Below are positions 59,778-64,000 of a stretch of 64,000 nucleotides of DNA, one piece after another. The translations under genes were made by a program, and so were the position numbers. Positions within the stretch are counted from its first letter, which is position 1. Each line of letters opens with the position of its first letter. The notes beneath the pieces were generated by a model, which was given only the letters and a program-made list of their open reading frames with translations, was not told the DNA's origin and did not search any database. The stretch is from Myxococcales bacterium (lineage in GTDB: Bacteria; Lernaellota; Lernaellaia; Lernaellales; Lernaellaceae), in contig JAAYVF010000039.1 in assembly GCA_012517325.1 (NCBI GenBank), positions 1-64,000 of the forward strand, read 5' to 3'.

Positions 59778-61490
59778 TCAAGGGAAACGAACGGCCAGCG
59801 TTTCCCGCGCGACGTTGCCCAACCGGTCGACGGCGACGATCGTCGCCGTTCGCTCGCCGCGAATTTTCCACCAGACGCTCGCCTCGGCTCGCCCGGAACG
59901 CGGTGAAAAATCGACCGTCGCCCGGCGATCTTCGATCCAGACTTGCACCCCGTCGGTCGCGATGCCCGTCTGTTCGTCGGTGACGCGAAAGGACAGGAAC
60001 CGTTTGCCGGGACGCTCCCGCACGGCTTCGATCCGCGGCGGCCGGTGGTCGCGGATCAGACAAAACGTGCCGAACTCGGTGGACTCGCCGGAAACCGTGT
60101 CGGTCGCCGCGTCGTAGCGGGCGCCGAGAAAGACCGGCCGCCGTCCCGCCAGAACCACCCCGAGTTTTTCCCGATCCGGCGCGTTCGGGGCGACGGCAAA
60201 ACGTACGCCGAATTCCTGCCGCGCCGGCAGGTCCGGCGGCGTCACCGCGTAGCAGGCCAGCGCACCGTCCGTGGCCGCGGAAACCGGAACGATCGACGGC
60301 GCGAACGGCGCGAAAAAGCTTTCCGCGTGACCGACCAAGGCGAAGCGCCGATCGCCGCTCGGCTGTTCGCGACCATTGAAAAACAACGCCTGGTCGAACA
60401 GTGATTGCCAGGGACGCCGAACGGCGGCTTCGTTCACCATCAGTTGAAAAGTCGCCCGGGTTTCATGGCCGGCGGCGTCGGCGACCGTCAACTCCAGGCG
60501 ATGCGCCCCGGCCGGCAGCCGGTCCAGCAGGCTGTCGTTCTTGCCGGTAAAAAACGGCAGTTCGACCGGATACGGATTGTAGAGGCGCAGCAACGACCGC
60601 TTGTCCGCGGGGTCGCGATCGTACATCACCGCCTGCAACGGCCGATCGAACCAGCTCCAGCGGTCGAAGCGCAGTTCGAAAAACGCCTGCCCGTCGACGC
60701 GTAGTTCCAGGCGATACGGATAGACCGCGTCACCCTTGGCCGCAAAGCGGTCGCTCGCGGCCACCGCAATGCCGACCGGGCCTTGCACGAAAATCGGCGC
60801 CGGCGCGGTTTCGTCGGCCGGCCAATCGATCAGCAGCGGCGCGGGTTGCCCGTTGACCGTCGCCCCGGGCGCGGTCGGCGTAAATTGGATCGCGTGGATA
60901 TCCGGCGCGAGATCGTCCGGCACCGGGAAACCGTTCCGTAGCGGATTGAGACTGATGAATTCGTTTTCACGCAGCTCGAAATGCAGATGAGGCGTCTTCG
61001 TGCCGCTATTGCCGCCGAAGCCGATCACCTCGCCGCGGCGCACGGCGACGGCCGGTTCCCATTCATCATAGTAGTAATCCAATCGCTCCAGACCCGTTTG
61101 ACGGCGAAGCTCGCGGGCCAGATTCTGCAGGCGCGGGCTGAAGCGGTCGAGGTGGGCGTAAACGGCGACTTTACCGTCGGGCAACCGGAGATAGACCGCT
61201 TTCCCATAGCCGTATTTCGAGTCGCGCAGGCGAATCAGGACGCCGTCGTCGATGGCGACGGCCGGCGCCATGCCGATGCGGCCGAACAGGGACAGATCGA
61301 TGCCGGCGTGCGGATGATCGAAGCGCGGATCTCCGAGCACGCTGGTGATTTTTTTCGCTACCCCTTTCAAGGGCCAGAGATAGGTTCCGGCCTCGCCCGC
61401 GGTCGCCACCCCGGCCGCAAACAGCGGCCAGAGCAAGAAAGTGATCGCCAGCCAAAGCCATGGACCGGACATGATTTTTTTCACCGGCAT
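59778..61490 (-). CDS. Exported M23-family peptidase (LytM/lysostaphin type)
   Basis: 570 residues. Signal-anchor or signal peptide at 8-32 (W-L-W-L-A-I-T-F-L-L). The M23 domain comes first, unusually near the N-terminus: H-P-H-A-G-I-D-L-S (HxxxD, about 57-65) and the H-x-H motif T-P-H-L-H-F-E (about 165-171), both metal sites present. After it come about 350 residues of beta-sandwich domains with bacterial Ig-like look (L-R-V-D-G-Q-A-F-F-E-L-R; S-F-R-V-T-D-E-Q-T-G-I). It probably cuts peptidoglycan cross-links during growth or division. Start at 61490 has GAGG upstream. Divergent from carD. Confidence 0.85.
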   Translation of the reverse strand: MPVKKIMSGPWLWLAITFLLWPLFAAGVATAGEAGTYLWPLKGVAKKITSVLGDPRFDHPHAGIDLSLFGRIGMAPAVAIDDGVLIRLRDSKYGYGKAVYLRLPDGKVAVYAHLDRFSPRLQNLARELRRQTGLERLDYYYDEWEPAVAVRRGEVIGFGGNSGTKTPHLHFELRENEFISLNPLRNGFPVPDDLAPDIHAIQFTPTAPGATVNGQPAPLLIDWPADETAPAPIFVQGPVGIAVAASDRFAAKGDAVYPYRLELRVDGQAFFELRFDRWSWFDRPLQAVMYDRDPADKRSLLRLYNPYPVELPFFTGKNDSLLDRLPAGAHRLELTVADAAGHETRATFQLMVNEAAVRRPWQSLFDQALFFNGREQPSGDRRFALVGHAESFFAPFAPSIVPVSAATDGALACYAVTPPDLPARQEFGVRFAVAPNAPDREKLGVVLAGRRPVFLGARYDAATDTVSGESTEFGTFCLIRDHRPPRIEAVRERPGKRFLSFRVTDEQTGIATDGVQVWIEDRRATVDFSPRSGRAEASVWWKIRGERTATIVAVDRLGNVARETLAVRFP

Positions 61491-61666
61491 GAAATCCGTC
61501 CTCGCTCCCGAATCGCCTTATTTTCGTTTCGCACGGATGCCGTCCGCTGGCAAGATAGAATCTCGCTTGACGCCGCGGCCAAGCGAAAACGCCCGCGAAA
61601 ACCCGATTCGGTCCTTTCGGAAAAATTCATTTCGTGCTAATATTCATTAGTTTAGGGAGGAAAGCC

Positions 61667-62155
61667 GTGCAAATGTACAAAATCGGGGATATCGCAGTCT
61701 ATCCATCCCATGGAGTGGGTGTCATCGAAGGAATTGAGCAGAAAGAAATCGGCAACCAGGTTTATACCTTCTACATGCTGCGAATTCTGGAAAACGACTA
61801 CACCATCATGGTGCCGACGCACAACGCCGACAAGGTCGGCCTGCGTCCGCCCATCGGGAAAAAAGAAATCCGCGAGATCTGGCAAATTCTGAAAGACACC
61901 AGCGTGACCATCGACAACCAGACCTGGAACCGCCGCCAGCGCGAATACAACGACCGCATCAAGACCGGTTGCGTCAAGCAGTTGGCCGGCGTGCTGCGCG
62001 ATCTTTACGTCCTGGCCCGCGTGAAGGAATTGTCGGACGGCGAACGCAAAATGCTGAAAATCGCTCGCTCGCTGCTCGTCGGCGAGCTGTCGGCGGCCAC
62101 CGCCAAAACCCCCGACGCGATCGTCAATCAGATCGAGGCGCTCTACCAAAGTTGA
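61667..62155 (+). CDS. CarD-family transcription regulator
   Basis: About 162 residues. The N-terminal RNA-polymerase-interacting Tudor-like domain reads Y-K-I-G-D-I-A-V-Y-P-S-H-G-V-G-V-I-E-G-I; a helical C-terminal domain follows (L-A-R-V-K-E-L-S-D-G-E-R-K-M). No Lys-rich HMGA tail, so it is CdnL-like rather than M. xanthus CarD itself. It binds the RNAP beta subunit and steadies the open complex at rRNA and other promoters. GTG 61667 is chosen because GGGAGG lies seven bases before it; ATG 61673 would be 13 away. Confidence 0.88.
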   Translation: MQMYKIGDIAVYPSHGVGVIEGIEQKEIGNQVYTFYMLRILENDYTIMVPTHNADKVGLRPPIGKKEIREIWQILKDTSVTIDNQTWNRRQREYNDRIKTGCVKQLAGVLRDLYVLARVKELSDGERKMLKIARSLLVGELSAATAKTPDAIVNQIEALYQS

Positions 62156-62214
62156 TCCCGCGCCCCATTCCGATTAAAGTACGGGCCAACATGCCCTAGC
62201 ACGAGGAGTGTATC

Positions 62215-63315
62215 ATGCGTCGTTTCCTGTTGATGCTCGCCCTGCCCCTGCTCGCCGTCGCCGCCCTGGCCCTGGCCGCCAACGTGCAAATCTGGCCGCA
62301 ACTGCCCGGGGTGCCCAACTATTCCATCGGCCTGCCCGAGGCGATGTACGGCCAACACCCGATGGATCGCGAAAGCTACGGCGAAGGCTGGTTCTGGCTG
62401 GGCGCCTATAACGACGGTTCGTACAGCTTCACCAATTTCATGATCTCGAACCTGGGACCGGGCGATAACAAAGGGACCATGGACGTCACCGTGTGGGAAC
62501 CGAGCGGCAAGACCTATCTGCAACGGGCCGCCTTCACCTCCGGCCCGATGAAAGCCGCGGTCGGCACGATGGACGTGCAGGTCAACAACAATCGCGTCTG
62601 GGGCAAGTATCCCAACTTCAACCTCAAGCTGGCCGAAAAAGACATCGCCATGGACCTCCAGTACCAGGCGATTCTGCCGAGTTTCACCATCAACAGCGGG
62701 CGGGTCGTCTACGGCAAGGTCGACGATTACTACTCGGTCTACGTCACCACGCCGCGCGCGAAGGTCACCGGCACCATCAAAACGCCCGGCGGCTCGCGCC
62801 AGGTGACCGGCTACGGCTACACCGACCACGGCGTCGTGACGATGATGCCGTACGAGTACTCGAACCGCTGGTTCACCCTGCGCAGCTTCCACGAAAAATA
62901 CACGCTGGACATCCTCGAATTCACCGTGCCGCAGAAATTCGGCGGCCAGACCGTGCCGATGATCATCTTCGGCGAAAACAACCAGATCGTTTACGGCGGC
63001 ACCCAATACAAATTGACGCCGAGCAACTGGCAGACCGAACCCAAGTTCGGCAAGAAATATCCGGGCGATTACGATTTCGTCATCGACCGCCCGGGCAAGA
63101 TCAAGGTCGAAGGCCATTACGCCGTCAAGAAAGTCATGCACGTGATCGACATTCTCAGCCAGTTGAACTTCGTCGAACGGCAGATCGCCGGCCTGTTCGC
63201 CAAGTCCTACGTCCTGCGGTTTTTCGTCGAAGTGAAAGCGAACGTGACCTATCCCGACGGGCGGCAGGAAGCGTTCACCGCTCCGGGCGTCGCCGAAGTG
63301 CTCTACATTCAGTAA
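62215..63315 (+). CDS. Exported lipocalin/CrtC(AttH)-like protein
   Basis: 366 residues. Signal peptide M-R-R-F-L-L-M...A-L-A-A (about 20). The body is beta-rich, with V-T-G-Y-G-Y-T-D-H-G in the middle (about residues 198-207), close to the G-x-G-Y-x-D-H signature of the Svf1/CrtC/AttH fold (two lipocalin-like barrels), and later W-F-T-L-R-S-F. Members hydrate carotenoids or bind hydrophobic ligands. The C-terminal 120 residues bear no known motif. GAGGAG precedes the ATG. The assignment rests on one motif and predicted fold. Confidence 0.55.
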   Translation: MRRFLLMLALPLLAVAALALAANVQIWPQLPGVPNYSIGLPEAMYGQHPMDRESYGEGWFWLGAYNDGSYSFTNFMISNLGPGDNKGTMDVTVWEPSGKTYLQRAAFTSGPMKAAVGTMDVQVNNNRVWGKYPNFNLKLAEKDIAMDLQYQAILPSFTINSGRVVYGKVDDYYSVYVTTPRAKVTGTIKTPGGSRQVTGYGYTDHGVVTMMPYEYSNRWFTLRSFHEKYTLDILEFTVPQKFGGQTVPMIIFGENNQIVYGGTQYKLTPSNWQTEPKFGKKYPGDYDFVIDRPGKIKVEGHYAVKKVMHVIDILSQLNFVERQIAGLFAKSYVLRFFVEVKANVTYPDGRQEAFTAPGVAEVLYIQ

Positions 63316-63325
63316 GCCGATCGCG

Positions 63326-64000
63326 TCAGGAGGCCGCGGCCGCCGGATTCGACCGTCGCGGCCAAAAGGCGCCGAGCAAAACGACCGCGATCAGGCCGAC
63401 GACTCCGCCCAGCGTCAGCCACCAGGCGAACCGGCGCAACGGCGTCGTGCCGAAGGAAAATTCCAGCCGGTGCTCGCCCGCCGGCACGCGCACCGCCACC
63501 AACCCTTGCGGCGAATCGGCGAAAGTCGTCGCCGGCCGGCCGTCCAATTCGGCTTCCCATCCCCGATACCAGAAACGATTGAGGTAAACCGTACCGTCCT
63601 GAACCAGGGAAACCGTGGCGCGGTAATGGCGCGGCCCGAGGCGATCGATCGCCGTCACCGTGCCGGTCTCCGGCTCGATCACGACGGCGGGATCGGCGGT
63701 TTCGCGGGGCTTTTTAATCACGCCGACCGGCAGAAAATCGTCGCGCGCCGTCGCGTTGACGTTCTGTTGCCGGAGTGCGTTGATGTCGACGGTTTTCTCC
63801 AACCGCTCGTAGCGTTTTTGCTTGGCGCGGCGCGGATAGTCGGCGACCCGGAAACGGTGATGATCGCCCTTCTTGGTGTCCAGCAACAGGAATTTGGAAT
63901 AGGTGTAGGGGTAATAAGCCAGAAACGGCAGCAGAACGACCATCGCCGCCAGCCAGGCGCGCCATTTTTCCGGCGCCTGCTCGGCCACCCACTGTGCGAC
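63326..64000 (-). CDS. C-terminal part of a YfhO-like membrane protein (5' end outside the window)
   Basis: The frame is open to the window edge, so at least 224 residues of the C-terminus are present. It begins with a TM helix (W-L-A-A-M-V-V-L-L-P-F-L-A-Y-Y) and a soluble beta domain with F-W-Y-R-G-W-E-A-E-L-D-G-R-P and V-P-A-G-E-H-R-L-E-F. It ends in a TM helix and a short basic tail. A 'GWxxxxDGxP...VPxGxHxxxxxF' domain before a last helix is the C-terminal signature of YfhO-type glycosyltransferase-like proteins. A GTG at 63988 is probably internal. Convergent with the CrtC-like gene (10-base gap). Confidence 0.75.
   Translation of the reverse strand, partial: VAQWVAEQAPEKWRAWLAAMVVLLPFLAYYPYTYSKFLLLDTKKGDHHRFRVADYPRRAKQKRYERLEKTVDINALRQQNVNATARDDFLPVGVIKKPRETADPAVVIEPETGTVTAIDRLGPRHYRATVSLVQDGTVYLNRFWYRGWEAELDGRPATTFADSPQGLVAVRVPAGEHRLEFSFGTTPLRRFAWWLTLGGVVGLIAVVLLGAFWPRRSNPAAAAS

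Overview
The window is GC-rich bacterial chromosomal DNA with dense genes, short intergenic gaps, convergent hairpin terminators and Shine-Dalgarno starts. It looks like an uncultured Gram-negative of the deltaproteobacterial / Myxococcota-like kind. The reasons are an RpoH-type sigma factor, a CarD regulator, a TolQ-TolR-TolR cluster, CxxxxCH/CxxCH cytochromes, many c-di-GMP and two-component proteins, and a large set of surface lipoproteins with Asp/Asn-rich linkers. The lineage is inferred from gene content only. No rRNA, tRNA, CRISPR array or prophage was seen.

Layout. 1-150: the end of an insertion sequence with the start of its transposase. 155-4158: a GT39-like glycosyltransferase, UbiA prenyltransferase and geranylgeranyl reductase operon (isoprenoid or lipid-carrier chemistry). 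4174-6230: an NmrA-like reductase and rpoH. 6429-16355: exported proteins, including a PHP-domain lipoprotein, two paralogous 14-repeat propeller-like lipoproteins, a universal stress protein and a small tetraheme lipoprotein. 16489-19770: a TolQ/TolR/TolR energiser operon with HAMP-like and SH3b-like partners. 20375-30270: four more Asp/Asn-linker lipoproteins (GH5 hydrolase, carboxypeptidase-regulatory-like, propeller-like, YD/Cys-repeat) and a TetR regulator. 30292-31956: a three-receiver diguanylate cyclase. 32354-35382: GMC oxidoreductase, gluconate-dehydrogenase-like subunit 3 and a multiheme cytochrome. 35564-39982: Bcp and Tpx peroxidases, an iron-sulfur flavoprotein, a polytopic membrane protein, a repeat cluster and a beta-barrel protein. 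40053-44090: a secreted subtilase and an MBL-fold lipoprotein. 44201-51432: a signalling locus described below. 51855-55146: DUF1015-serA-serC serine biosynthesis. 55315-64000: an SGNH hydrolase, a degraded hybrid kinase with a HEAT-like partner, an M23 peptidase, CarD, a lipocalin/CrtC-like exported protein and the end of a YfhO-like membrane protein.

Two things stand out. First, the minus-strand locus 51432 to 44201 encodes a PilZ-PilZ-alpha/beta hydrolase-methyltransferase fusion. Its stop codon overlaps the start of a membrane HK-REC-HK kinase, and an RpfG-like REC/HD-GYP phosphodiesterase follows. The layout is like a quorum-sensing circuit (signal enzyme, membrane sensor, c-di-GMP output) that recalls both Phc and Rpf systems, but with the enzyme fused to c-di-GMP receptor domains. 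Second, twelve exported proteins carry Asp/Asn-rich linkers. In ten the linker follows an N-terminal lipobox cysteine. In the two with ordinary signal peptides (subtilase, SGNH hydrolase) it lies at the extreme C-terminus and ends in Gly-Cys-Gly-Phe or Gly-Cys-Gly-Cys. This suggests a C-terminal counterpart of lipoprotein anchoring.
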